NCBI RefSeq assembly: GCF_000159355.1
Contig: NZ_GG670120.1
Location: forward strand, 574,353-638,352
DNA: 64,000 nt
Origin: Lactobacillus johnsonii ATCC 33200
Lineage (GTDB): Bacteria; Bacillota; Bacilli; Lactobacillales; Lactobacillaceae
Reading direction: 5' to 3'
Shown here: positions 54,051 to 62,685 of the stretch, piece after piece
Layout: each line of letters starts with the position of its first letter
How positions within the stretch are numbered: position 1 is the stretch's first letter
Program-made: the position numbers and the translations under genes
The notes under the pieces: model-generated
Told to the model about the DNA's origin: nothing
Databases searched by the model: none
The model's input: the letters and a program-made list of their open reading frames with translations, nothing else

Positions 54051-54902
54051 GTGACAAATATTATTAATGGACGTCAAATTGCCAAACAACTTAATCAAGA
54101 AACCAAAACTAGAGTTGATAAATTAAAAGAAGAAGGGATAATTCCAGGAATTGCGGTTATTCTTGTAGGAGATAATCCGGCTAGTGTAATTTATACGCGT
54201 AATAAACAGAAAACTGCTGAAAAGTTAGGCATGAAATCTATCTTGAGGAAATTTCCAAAAGATGTCAGTCAAGCTGAAGTTTTACAAGCAATTCATCACT
54301 ACAATGACGATCCAACTATTCATGCAATTTTAATTCAGCTTCCTTTACCTAAGCATCTCAATCAAACCGAACTAATTGAAGCAATTTCTCCTGAAAAAGA
54401 TGTTGACGGTTTTGATTCAAAAAATGTTGGTAAACTTTATAACAATGAGGATGGACACTATCCTGTTTCTTGTACCGCGCGCGGAATTATGACTTTGCTT
54501 CATTCTTATTTAGATAAAATTGAAGGAAAAAACGTAACAATCATTGGACGCAGCATTTTAGTAAGTCGCCCTCTGCAATCGCTTCTCATCAATGAAAATG
54601 CGACAGTAACAATGGTAAGCTTACATACAGATGATATCGATTATTACACTAAACATGCTGATATTTTAGTTGTGGCTGCTGGCAAAGCTAATTTGATTAA
54701 AAAAGATCAGGTTAAACCAGGTGCAACTGTGATTGATGTAGGAATTAATCGGATGGCAAATCATCACTTAGTCGGGGATGTCGATTTTAATAGTGTCAAA
54801 GAAGTAGCTGAAAATATTACCCCAGTTCCTGGTGGAGTAGGTCCAATGACTATCGCAACTTTAATGCAGCAAACCGTAGATTTAGCTGAATGGAATAAAT
54901 AG
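54051..54902 (+). CDS. folD: Methylenetetrahydrofolate dehydrogenase/cyclohydrolase
   Basis: A bifunctional enzyme linking methylene- and 10-formyl-tetrahydrofolate. The 283-residue protein has [29 protein letters not shown] (about 31-59, catalytic Lys and Tyr region), [11 protein letters not shown] (about 97-107), [10 protein letters not shown] (about 117-126), the NADP-binding [15 protein letters not shown] (about 161-175, where the usual V-G-x-P reads L-V-S-R-P) and [15 protein letters not shown] near the end. The start is GTG 54051. With fhs at 20 kb it completes formate-to-methylene-THF conversion. Confidence 0.96.
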   Translation: MTNIINGRQIAKQLNQETKTRVDKLKEEGIIPGIAVILVGDNPASVIYTRNKQKTAEKLGMKSILRKFPKDVSQAEVLQAIHHYNDDPTIHAILIQLPLPKHLNQTELIEAISPEKDVDGFDSKNVGKLYNNEDGHYPVSCTARGIMTLLHSYLDKIEGKNVTIIGRSILVSRPLQSLLINENATVTMVSLHTDDIDYYTKHADILVVAAGKANLIKKDQVKPGATVIDVGINRMANHHLVGDVDFNSVKEVAENITPVPGGVGPMTIATLMQQTVDLAEWNK

Positions 54903-54949
54903 AAAAAGGTGTTAAGTAGTATCAAAATATCTGCTTAACACCTTTTTTG
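54903..54949 (+). terminator. Terminator of folD
   Basis: AAAAAGGTGTTAAG pairs exactly with CTTAACACCTTTTT around a 17-nt loop, followed by T. Confidence 0.88.
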
Positions 54950-55080
54950 TTTATTATTTTCTCTATCTCAATTGATTCAAGCTAGAGCCAAAGATTGATC
55001 AATTTTTTTATCTAATGAATTTTTTTACTCTATCTTTTCAAAAACTTTCCATATAAATGCTCTAAGAATATCCTAGCTGA

Positions 55081-55677
55081 TTATTTTTTGAGATAGGGAC
55101 AATAATTAGAACGATCTATTCGGTAATCTTTATTTTCAATTGTCCACTCATGCAAACATGCATCCCCAGTCCCAAATTTAATCTTTGCATCTATTGGTAA
55201 CTTTAATAATGCATGATATAGTTGGGTAATTGTTCCACCATGAGTAACAATTACAATCGTATTATCTGATAAATTTTGACTTAATATCTCTGATAAAACA
55301 CTCTCTACTCGCATTCTAAATTCGAGTTTACTTTCTTGCTTGTACAATGCTTTGTGGATAGGAACTTCAACCGCAGGATATTTTTGATAAGCTTTCTCAT
55401 ATGGTAAGCCAGCCCGGAGACCATTATTGAATTCTTTCAAATTATCCCTACCAATAGCTGAAAGGCCAGTTAATTCTTCAAGATAATGTGCAGTTTCACG
55501 AGCTCTTTTTAATGTACTAGTGTAAATTTTATCTACATTATAGTGATCAACAATCCATTTACTAGTTTTTAAAGCTTGCTTATTTCCACGTTCAGTTAAA
55601 CTGAAATCAGCCCATCCTTCACATACTTTTAAAATATCTGCTTCACTTTCACCATGTCTAACAATTAGTAATTTCAT
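55081..55677 (-). CDS. Histidine phosphatase family protein (phosphoglycerate-mutase-like)
   Basis: A 198-residue acid phosphatase-type protein. LIVRHGESEAD (about residues 4-14) carries the phosphate-accepting His; WADFSLTERG, STLKRARETA (about 55-64) and VTHGGTITQLYH (about 145-156, second His) complete the fold. Substrate is unknown; relatives act on sugar phosphates, nucleotides or alpha-ribazole phosphate. Its ATG overlaps the upstream ASCH gene stop (TAATG). It is the last gene of a closely packed minus-strand group beginning near 59.46 kb. Confidence 0.85.
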   Translation of the reverse strand: MKLLIVRHGESEADILKVCEGWADFSLTERGNKQALKTSKWIVDHYNVDKIYTSTLKRARETAHYLEELTGLSAIGRDNLKEFNNGLRAGLPYEKAYQKYPAVEVPIHKALYKQESKLEFRMRVESVLSEILSQNLSDNTIVIVTHGGTITQLYHALLKLPIDAKIKFGTGDACLHEWTIENKDYRIDRSNYCPYLKK

Positions 55678-56126
55678 TATTCTACCTTTTCAAAAACTTC
55701 ACATACCATTGGTGCCTGAGGATAAAACGCTTTACCTGCTTCTCGATATTCCCAATCAAAAAAATCATCATGGGCTCGACGCCAATATTCATAACTTCGA
55801 TCACCCTCACCTTCATGGTAGGCGTGTTCTTTAGAAATTAAATCATAAGGTATAATTTCCACTACCTTATCTTGAATAACACAAACAGGTTCTTCTTTAC
55901 TATTCAAAACAATACTCCACTCACCTACTTGAGGTATTTTTTCATTTTTATCATAAAGTTCATAGGCAGATGTAGTAGCAGTTTTTATGCCTCGATTTAC
56001 CAACTCAGCCAATTCGTCTGCATCTTCAGCAGTTACTCCAAAAGCCCATGCTTCTACCGGAGTATTACATTCTAAGTTATGACTTTGACAAAAATCTTGC
56101 CAAAATTGTTTCAGTTGCTTATTCAT
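55677..56126 (-). CDS. ASCH-domain protein
   Basis: A 149-residue ASCH-domain protein with a PUA-like beta-barrel. GIKTATTSAYELYD (about 45-58) matches the conserved G-x-K-T-x-T motif, followed by VGEWSIVLNSKEEPVCVIQ (about 66-84) and GDRSYEYWRRAHDDFF (about 106-121). Related YqfB proteins hydrolyse N4-acetylcytidine, and others bind RNA; either is possible here. It overlaps the upstream phosphorylase by eight bases and the downstream phosphatase by one, so all three are translationally coupled. Confidence 0.85.
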   Translation of the reverse strand: MNKQLKQFWQDFCQSHNLECNTPVEAWAFGVTAEDADELAELVNRGIKTATTSAYELYDKNEKIPQVGEWSIVLNSKEEPVCVIQDKVVEIIPYDLISKEHAYHEGEGDRSYEYWRRAHDDFFDWEYREAGKAFYPQAPMVCEVFEKVE

Positions 56127-56901
56127 TTTTACCTAATTTCGTTAAAACTTTAGATCCAATCTCTAACCCCGCACTGTGAGATTCATACCCCCAGTCGCGT
56201 TCATCATAGTTTTCTATATCAGCCAATGTATCAGCAGTAAATAAAATTTGAGCGAAATCCACTTTTCTGAATTGCGCACAAGCTGCCAAAGATGCACATT
56301 CCATTTCAACAGTTGCAGCTCCTAATTGACGAAAATGTGCAACTTTCTTGGGCGTTTCTCTGAAGAAGCCATCAGTTGTCCAAGTTGTAATTTCATCATA
56401 TTTAAGATTTAAAGTAGCTAATACATCTTCTATCCGCTTTAAGAAATTCTGATTCAAATCGATAAATTGACCTGGCTCCATATAATGAAAAGAGGTTCCT
56501 TCATCACGAATTGCACGTTTGACTAGTAACATCTCATTTTCTGGTAAATCAGTTAACGCCCCCGCATTACCAACAGTTAAAACTTGGTTCACGCCATAAC
56601 TAATCAACCAATCAAGTAATTGAACAGAAGCAGGTCCTCCAAGCGGGGCTTGACATAAAGTAAAATATTCACCGTTTAATTCAACTTCATAAATCTTGGG
56701 ACTAAAAGAAACTGAATCAAATTCACCTATCGTGCGGTGAAAATGCTGATCTAAAAATATATCAATTTCATTCTTAGGAACAAAGGCATAAAGCAAGCGT
56801 GAATAAAAATGAAATGGTTCCTGATCATGATCTGGTTCAATTACTGCATGCTGGTTTGGGTCAAAATCTAAAATAAATGGTTGTTTCGTTTCTTCTTTCA
56901 T
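56119..56901 (-). CDS. Nucleoside phosphorylase (PNP/UDP family)
   Basis: A 260-residue protein of the phosphorylase superfamily that cleaves nucleosides or related N-ribosides. Marks are TLCQAPLGGPASVQLLDWLI (about 80-99), VLTVGNAGAL (about 108-117), KRAIRDEGTSFHYME (about 128-142) and VEMECASLAACAQFRKVDF (about 192-210, the M-E-x-E ribose-binding motif seen as V-E-M-E). TADTLAD supplies the base-site Asp. The N-terminal 60 residues are longer than in standard PNPs. A tandem, broken duplicate lies directly upstream. Natural substrate is unknown. Confidence 0.85.
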   Translation of the reverse strand: MKEETKQPFILDFDPNQHAVIEPDHDQEPFHFYSRLLYAFVPKNEIDIFLDQHFHRTIGEFDSVSFSPKIYEVELNGEYFTLCQAPLGGPASVQLLDWLISYGVNQVLTVGNAGALTDLPENEMLLVKRAIRDEGTSFHYMEPGQFIDLNQNFLKRIEDVLATLNLKYDEITTWTTDGFFRETPKKVAHFRQLGAATVEMECASLAACAQFRKVDFAQILFTADTLADIENYDERDWGYESHSAGLEIGSKVLTKLGKNE

Positions 56902-56912
56902 ACCTATTCCTC

Positions 56913-57675
56913 CTACAATTTTTGTAATATCTCAAAGCAAATTTCTAATCCACGCCGATGTGAATCGGTTCCTCCATCACGTGGATCATAGTCCTCTTCA
57001 TTAGCTAAAGTATCAGCTGTAAACAAAATTTTAGCAAATTCAACTTTTCTAAATTGTGCACATGCTACTAGTGCTGAACACTCCATCTCTACTACAGATG
57101 CCCCTAAGTCACGAAATTGCTTTACTTTTTTCGATGTTTCTCTGAAAAAGGCATCTGTTGTCCATGTCGTCACTTGCTCGTATTTGTAGTCTAGCTCAGT
57201 TATTGCTTTTTTTACCTGACTTAAAAATTCGGTGTTCAAGGCGACGGTTAGACTATCTTCTAAATAATGGAAAGAAGTTCCCTCATCTCTAATTGCCTTA
57301 TTTGGAATAAACATTTCATTTTCTGGTAAATCTATAAGCGCACCAGCATTTCCAAAAGCTAGAACTTTTTTGACACCATACGCAATTAACCAATCAAGTA
57401 ATTGTGTGGCTGCTGGCGCTCCTAAAGGAGCTTGGCATAAAGTAAAGTATTCTCCGTTACTTTCAATTTCATAAATGTCTGGTTGAAAGGAAATGGTATC
57501 ATACGATACCTAACACTTTATGGGGAACTTGTTCTAAAAAATTATCAATATCTTCTTTAGGGACAAATGCAAATAATAATTTAGAATGAAATTTAAACGG
57601 TTGTTTTTCATAATCGGGTTCAATAACAGCTTTGGGATCTTTATCTATTTGTAAAATACATCGCTCTTCTTTCAT
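56913..57675 (-). pseudogene. Second nucleoside phosphorylase, frameshifted
   Basis: A tandem paralogue of the preceding gene. From ATG 57675 the protein starts MKEERCILQIDKDPKAVIEP and runs in register to DNFLEQVPHKVLGIV, where TGA follows. In another frame the sequence goes on without a gap as SYDTISFQPDIYEIESNGEY, AFGNAGALIDLPENEM, RDEGTSFHYLEDS, TTDAFFRETSKKVK and VEMECSALVACAQFR to the stop at 56913. The shift lies near 57503-57512 (TTAGGTATCGTATGATACC). Everything else is intact, with GGAG before the start. Only a C-terminal fragment from ATG 57314 could be made, without the N-domain. Confidence 0.88.
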
Positions 57676-57683
57676 ACATACTC

Positions 57684-58148
57684 CTATTCAAAAAATGGAT
57701 AATCACCTTGATAGTAATGCTCAATAAACTTTAAATGCTGCTTATTAAAAATATCCGGTAAATTATCTTTAGGAAAATATTTTAACTCCAATGTTTCTGA
57801 ATCTGGTTTCTTATTCGTTTTGCCTACTAGCTCTACCAAGAATTCAATTACGACAGCTTGGGCTACATCCCCATTAGGATAATGCTGGATAAAATCTGTC
57901 GAAATTCCTAGCAAAGATTTAATTTTCACTTTCAATCCTGTTTCTTCTAAAAATTCACGCACACATGTCTCTTGAGCAGATTCTCCAAACTCCATTGCTC
58001 CACCTGGCAGACCCCATGATTTAAAATCTGCTCTTTTCTGTAATAAGATTTCATCTTGATCGTTAACTAAAACTCCACCAGCAAAATTTAAAATTAGTGG
58101 TTCATGCCCTACTTTTTGACGTAAATTTTTAATGTAATCTTGTTCCAT
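57684..58148 (-). CDS. NUDIX hydrolase
   Basis: A 154-residue NUDIX pyrophosphohydrolase with a complete box G-x5-E-x7-R-E-x2-E-E-x-G: GGAMEFGESAQETCVREFLEETG (about residues 48-70). LLQKRADFKSWGLPGG before it is typical. Substrates of the family are nucleoside diphosphates linked to other groups. Its ATG is next to the upstream kinase stop and the broken phosphorylase follows after 8 bases, so it is inside the packed gene group. Confidence 0.92.
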   Translation of the reverse strand: MEQDYIKNLRQKVGHEPLILNFAGGVLVNDQDEILLQKRADFKSWGLPGGAMEFGESAQETCVREFLEETGLKVKIKSLLGISTDFIQHYPNGDVAQAVVIEFLVELVGKTNKKPDSETLELKYFPKDNLPDIFNKQHLKFIEHYYQGDYPFFE

Positions 58149-58970
58149 CTATTTCTTCTCAATCGTGTCTAACATTGTCTCTCCAATATGTCTGAAAGCC
58201 AGATCCTCGATTTTCTCAGTATAATTAAAAATTCCAATTGCAGTAGTAAAAACCAAATATTGTTTTGTTAAGTCAGATAAGTGATAATTAGGATTCTTAC
58301 TTGAATATCCCGCCAGAAATGATTGAATCAATTCTTCATTCAAATCAAAATCTTGGTAAAACAGTTTTATAAAATCTTGGTAAACTGGGCCTAAACGCGC
58401 TTTTTCAAAGTCAATAAGTGCTAGCTTGCTATCAACATATTTATAGTTTCTGATGCCCACATCACCATGCAAGACAAATTTTGAATGTTGAGATAATTCT
58501 ATCTTAATTTCTTTTTTATAAGGTAGAAATTGACCAGTAAGTTTCTTCAATCTTCTTTTGTATGAACTTTCTTTAAAAAAATCTATTTTAGCCAGATAAT
58601 CATCAAACTGTCCATTAACAAGCTTAATTCTTATAAATGGTTTCACCTTTAAATGATACTCTCCTAATACTTGTCCCATCTCAAAAGCTAGATTCGAATC
58701 AATCTTTTCTCCTATATCTTTTGGTGAGCAATCTTTTAATACTAAAATAAACGTATTATTAAGAGAAAAACCGCCTAAAACGCGATCATTTAACTGATTT
58801 GTAACCATCTTTTCAGTGTAATAACCTTGCTCTTTTGCAAATTGTTTTACAAAAATCGATTGCCGATATAAATTACTATAGCCAACAAAAGTGCTGTTAA
58901 GTGATTCATGATTAATTTCGTGCAAGTCAGATTCCAACCGCCTATTTAATTGATTAATGATTGTTGACAT
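58149..58970 (-). CDS. Aminoglycoside-phosphotransferase-like (APH) kinase
   Basis: A 273-residue protein with the APH/choline kinase-like fold. KFVLHGDVGIRNYKY (about 173-187) matches H-G-D-x-x-x-x-N with the catalytic Asp, and KLALIDFEKARLGPVYQDF (about 192-210) gives the metal-binding D-F-E. The N-lobe (1-100) is divergent. It likely phosphorylates a small hydroxylated molecule; antibiotic resistance cannot be assumed. It overlaps the P-loop kinase gene upstream by 17 bases. Confidence 0.8.
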   Translation of the reverse strand: MSTIINQLNRRLESDLHEINHESLNSTFVGYSNLYRQSIFVKQFAKEQGYYTEKMVTNQLNDRVLGGFSLNNTFILVLKDCSPKDIGEKIDSNLAFEMGQVLGEYHLKVKPFIRIKLVNGQFDDYLAKIDFFKESSYKRRLKKLTGQFLPYKKEIKIELSQHSKFVLHGDVGIRNYKYVDSKLALIDFEKARLGPVYQDFIKLFYQDFDLNEELIQSFLAGYSSKNPNYHLSDLTKQYLVFTTAIGIFNYTEKIEDLAFRHIGETMLDTIEKK

Positions 58971-59457
58971 AGCTAATATCCTTCATAATCTTTTTAGTTT
59001 CTTGCCTTAAAGTTGTTCGACTAGAAAACTTAGTTTCAGAAATAAAATTTATATAGTCTTTTTCTTTCCACCACAAACGCATTTGTTTTTCTCCAAAAGA
59101 ACTAATATGACGCTGCTTATGGCGCATTAGGAGTTTCTCAAAAGAAATATCAAAATAATATGCAAAAATTTCCTCACCAAATAGCTCCTCTGCTTGTCTA
59201 AACAAAGGAAGATACCATTCTGCATTCAAAATACCTTCAAAGATCACATAGTCACAATTTCGATAACCGTAATAAAGTAAATCCTCAAATAATGGCAACC
59301 CTAACGTGTTTTCTCCGTCCTTAACTCGTAGCATATCTCGTCTAACTGTATCTTGTGAAATCAGTAAAGTATTACGTGGCAGACGTTGATGAATTTCTTT
59401 TGCCAGAGTGGTCTTACCACTGCCAGAATTACCTCTGATGATAATTAATTTAGACAA
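58954..59457 (-). CDS. P-loop kinase (AAA_33/zeta-like)
   Basis: A 167-residue small-molecule kinase-like P-loop protein. IIIRGNSGSGKTTLAKEIHQ (about residues 4-23) is Walker A, LLISQDTVRRDML (about 31-43) holds a D-x-x-R site as in zeta-toxin-like kinases, DYVIFEGIL (about 69-77) is Walker B, and a lid region with RHKQRHISSFGEKQMRLWW follows. No antitoxin-like gene is adjacent, so a toxin role is not supported. It may act in the same pathway as the overlapping APH-type kinase. Confidence 0.8.
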   Translation of the reverse strand: MSKLIIIRGNSGSGKTTLAKEIHQRLPRNTLLISQDTVRRDMLRVKDGENTLGLPLFEDLLYYGYRNCDYVIFEGILNAEWYLPLFRQAEELFGEEIFAYYFDISFEKLLMRHKQRHISSFGEKQMRLWWKEKDYINFISETKFSSRTTLRQETKKIMKDISYVNNH

Positions 59458-59487
59458 AATAATTACCTCTTTTTAAAATATGAAATT

Positions 59488-60677
59488 TTACATCTCTTCC
59501 TTCCGCTTTATCAACGGAATTATTAATAAAACAATGCTGAAGTAAGCTGCTGATACAAAAAACATTACTTTTAAATTCCCAGCCCACTTCATAATTGCGT
59601 TACTTACAAATAAAGAAAGACTGACTAAAATTTCAGCAATAAATGAAATTGTCGAAAGCATGGTAGACTTGTTGCTTTCTCCATAAATTGCTTCATTACT
59701 AGTAGCAGAAAATCTGTCTTGACATCATCCCACATTAATAATTCAATCAATAGAAAAAGACTCAATAATAAATATTTATTTTCTAAAATTCCACTCAAAA
59801 CAAGCACAGAAATCATGCACAGTGTATTTAATATCGTGATGCTTCTTGAACTAGCAAATGTCGATATTCTATTAAATAGAAGCGATCCTAAAATAAGTGC
59901 ACACATAAATAAGGTATAGACAAGAGATAAGTTAAAGCCTAATTTTTCAACGTAGATAATCGACCAATATATTAAAATAAATTGCGTCCCACAATCATAT
60001 CCAACGTTTAGCAACAACAATATCCAGAAATTTATTTTTTTAAAGAAACTAGCGATATTTTTAATACTATTATTTTTCCGCTTATGCGCTGCCTGATTAT
60101 CCGAAAAAGATAAAAACTTTATCATGACAAAAATAAACGCAGGATATAATCCTAATCCTATCAAAGCAAACCAAACTGGTGCAGTATCTGTAATTGCAAA
60201 GAGCTCGGTGTCAATATTTCCACCTATTAAGGTGGTTAAATTTAGGATAATCACTTGCGTCCCCATTAACTTGCTATTCGGAAAAATATGATTTTGCTCC
60301 TGCAAGTCAGTTATATAAGCAATGAGTGTTCCAGAATTAAGTGCAAGTCCAATTCCATATAAAAGTTCTGCTAGAGAAAAAAATAAAAAGTTTCTAAATA
60401 GAATTAGGATTAAAAAACTACTCGCAATAATTATTGAAGATAAAGCTAGAACCTTTAACCTTCCAATTCTATCTCCTAAATATCCAGCTGGTAGCAACCC
60501 TAGCATGATACCAATATTTTGAAATGATTTTATTGAACTGATATTAGCAGTCGGGATGCCATTTTTAGCATAGAATAATGAAAATATTCCTGACATTGAT
60601 GATCGGAATAGTGTAAACACTGCCGTAAAAGTTAAAAATAAAACTGCAATTTTAAAGCTTACACTTTTTGATTTCAT
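59488..60677 (-). pseudogene. MFS transporter frameshifted near its C-terminus
   Basis: A twelve-helix major facilitator starting at ATG 60677 (MKSKSVSFKIAVLFLTFTA; AAAGGG upstream), with the helix 2-3 loop GYLGDRIGRLKVLAL (about 55-70). After LFLLIELLMWDDVK the frame changes: the continuing frame codes RFSATSNEAIYGESNKSTML and then two more helices to KRKEEM and TAA 59488. A one-base loss near 59715-59722 explains this. As written, translation would stop about 43 bases... beyond the family end in a wrong frame at 59625, giving a protein without the last two helices. Substrate is unknown. Confidence 0.82.
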
Positions 60678-60722
60678 AACCATCAATCCCTTTATTTTTT
60701 ATACTGCTATATAAACTTATTT

Positions 60723-61245
60723 CTACTCAAACTCCGCCTGCCAATATGGATCATGATATGCCTTAAAGCACATTTCTACCTGCTCACGTGATCCCTTATC
60801 TTCACTCAACTCGGGTAAATCCTCTAACGCAAAATAATCACTTGCAATAGTTTCATTGTTTTCTTTAAAGCTTCCACCAACCGGCTTACATAAGAAAAAT
60901 ACTGGCTAATTCCATAAGGATACATCCCTTTATAGTGCTTATTACTATCATGAATTGCAACTAGCTTTTCAACAGTAATATCAATGCCGGCTTCTTCCTT
61001 GAACCAGCAACATTTTATTATCCTTGAATATTGCTGCTCGCGTTGCAATCTTAGAAGTTTGATAACCAACTTCGTTGCAGAAGAGATTTTTAACTTTCTC
61101 AATTGGCAAAACTGCCTTCTCAGCTATCATTTTAGCCGAAATATCGCGGATTTCTTGATACATCAAAACTATCTTTTCCATATGTTAATCCAGCTTGCGC
61201 TAAGCTTTGAAGGCGCATAGCCCAATCAACAACTTTATCTGTCAT
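60723..61245 (-). pseudogene. NUDIX hydrolase with three lesions
   Basis: Pieces of one NUDIX protein with an extra N-terminal domain lie in three frames. MTDKVVDWAMRLQSLAQAG and GKDSFDVS come first (ATG 61245). YQEIRDISAKMIAEKAVLPI to DNKMLLVQ follows in a second frame. KEEAGIDITVEKLVAIHDSN to SQYF continues in a third, and FLCKPVGGSFKENNETIASD to AEFE ends at TAG 60723. Between LLVQ and KEEAG most of the NUDIX box is deleted, and a one-base loss in a T run follows SQYF. It certainly cannot be active. It is close to the related gene family of ADP-ribose-type pyrophosphatases. Confidence 0.85.
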
Positions 61246-61732
61246 TATTTTCACCACTTAAATCGAGCAATAACACAATTTCTTCCCCATCTTTTTCTCC
61301 ATTCGAAACAAACTCAGCTTCTTTGTATAATTTTTCCGCCCAGTCGTTTCCAGGTACATAGGACAAATATATTTTTTTACTCTCACCTAGAGGCTTCGTT
61401 CTTATATACTCAATAAGCTTATTTAGTGCTTTTTTGCCTAACCCTTTTCCCTGGTATCTTTGGTCAATCATAAAGCGCCAGATACAATAATTATTACGAG
61501 CTACTCTTGGGGCTCCGTCCCAATTGAATACATTAAAGTTAATCATAATAAAACCAACTAATATATCTTTTTCATACACAGCAAAAGTTTCAACTCGTTC
61601 ATTTTCATTCTTGGTAGCATAAGCTTCTAATAAACTAACTGTATTAGTCGCAATATATTTCTTTTGATTTTCCTTAACTTGAAGATTGACAACATCCCAC
61701 AGATTTTTGTTCGTTATCTTCTTAAATTCCAT
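61235..61732 (-). CDS. GNAT-family N-acetyltransferase (spermidine-acetyltransferase-like)
   Basis: A 165-residue GNAT. Motif A is RFMIDQRYQGKGLGKKALNKLI (about 90-111, with the Q-x-x-G-x-G CoA loop); VGFIMINF (about 59-66) is the preceding strand, and YVPGNDWAEKLYKEAEFVSNG (about 127-147) is motif B. The combination resembles BltD/polyamine acetyltransferases. Its 3' end overlaps the broken NUDIX gene by 11 bases. Substrate is not certain. Confidence 0.82.
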   Translation of the reverse strand: MEFKKITNKNLWDVVNLQVKENQKKYIATNTVSLLEAYATKNENERVETFAVYEKDILVGFIMINFNVFNWDGAPRVARNNYCIWRFMIDQRYQGKGLGKKALNKLIEYIRTKPLGESKKIYLSYVPGNDWAEKLYKEAEFVSNGEKDGEEIVLLLDLSGENNDR

Positions 61733-61749
61733 CTCTGTTCCTCCGGACT

Positions 61750-62271
61750 TTACTCGTTCTTCAATACAAAGACTTTATGATCATTTTCATCATCTTTCAC
61801 ATACTGAAATCTTGCACGCTGGGCTACATGTTGACTAGCTAAGTTATCTTGAGCTGTTCGTAAAATCAAAAATTCTAAATTTAGCTGTTTAAAGGCATAC
61901 TCTACTAAAAACTCAACTGATTTAGTCATAATTCCTAAATGCTGAGCATCCGCAGAAAGCCAATACCCTACTTCACCTGATCGTTGATTCAACTCGTGTA
62001 AATCAATCATTCCACTAGGGACACCATCAACTAAAATAACTAAATTAAATGCCTCCCCAGCAACCATCTTTTCTTGAAACATTTTAATTGATGCAGCTTC
62101 ATCTTTAACAGACTTAATTTTTTCAACCCACTCTAAATATTTAGAAAATTCAACAAAATTCTTTTGAAGTTGATCAAACAGAGAAGCAGCTTGCCAGACT
62201 TCTGGTAAAACTAATTCAATTTTCTTATTTCCAGTTGAAAAATTATGTAAAACAAATGCAATATATTTCAT
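61750..62271 (-). CDS. RimJ/RimL-type GNAT N-acetyltransferase
   Basis: A 173-residue GNAT of the ribosomal-protein-acetyltransferase-like group. PSGMIDLHELNQRSGEVGYWLSADAQHLGIM (about 84-114) is the family core, where the CoA loop (usually Q-x-x-G-x-G/A) reads A-Q-H-L-G-I-M. FLILRTAQDNLASQHVAQRARF (about 134-155) matches the R-x-x-x-x-N-x-x-S motif. The actual target may be a small molecule. The next gene downstream, another GNAT, starts 17 bases later, so both are cotranscribed. Confidence 0.82.
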   Translation of the reverse strand: MKYIAFVLHNFSTGNKKIELVLPEVWQAASLFDQLQKNFVEFSKYLEWVEKIKSVKDEAASIKMFQEKMVAGEAFNLVILVDGVPSGMIDLHELNQRSGEVGYWLSADAQHLGIMTKSVEFLVEYAFKQLNLEFLILRTAQDNLASQHVAQRARFQYVKDDENDHKVFVLKNE

Positions 62272-62368
62272 AAATGATGCTCCTCTTTTCTCAATGATTG
62301 AATTATATTAAATTTTACTTAAGAATATTTAATATTTCAAGCGCAAATTCATAAAAAATATTCACAAA

Positions 62369-62411
62369 AAAATAAGCAGCAATTAGTTAAATAATTACTG
62401 CTTATTTTGAT
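62369..62411 (-). terminator. Terminator of the esterase fragment
   Basis: AAAATAAGCAG pairs exactly with CTGCTTATTTT, and the inner AATTA/TAATT extends the stem. On the minus strand TTTTTTTGTG follows. Confidence 0.75.
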
Positions 62412-62420
62412 ACTATACTT

Positions 62421-62684
62421 TTACTTTATTATAAACTCACTAACTAATTTTAATACTTCAGGTCTATTTTTTCCCTTAAACATGTGACACTCATCTGGAA
62501 TTAAATGGAGCTCACTTTTAGGCAAAAGTGTATGGAATTTTCTTGAAGCATTAGGTGATACGACTTTATATGCTAAACCATGAATCAATAGAACTTCTCT
62601 ATTATAATGTTCCGCTGTTTGATAAATCGGTAATAATTGTGCCGTTCTAAAGTAAGCTCCTCCCACTTCAAAGCCACTACAAGT
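62421..62684 (-). pseudogene. C-terminal fragment of an alpha/beta hydrolase (cinnamoyl-esterase-like)
   Basis: About 85 residues of an alpha/beta hydrolase C-terminus. GGAYFRTAQLLPIYQTAE, VLLIHGLAYKVVSPNASRKF and ELHLIPDECHMF match the end of Lactobacillus cinnamoyl/feruloyl esterases, where H-G-x-D-D-x-V-V-S-P carries the catalytic Asp; here the Asp positions read Ala-Tyr. The nucleophile elbow (G-x-S-x-G) and everything before are missing. The similarity stops close to 62680, where the plus-strand fragment begins. It cannot be active. Confidence 0.75.
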
Positions 62685-62685
62685 T

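Noticed and set aside
58954-59457. Zeta-toxin of a toxin-antitoxin pair
   Set aside because: Only the P-loop and general fold agree; no small antitoxin gene is adjacent, and the neighbour is an APH-type kinase.
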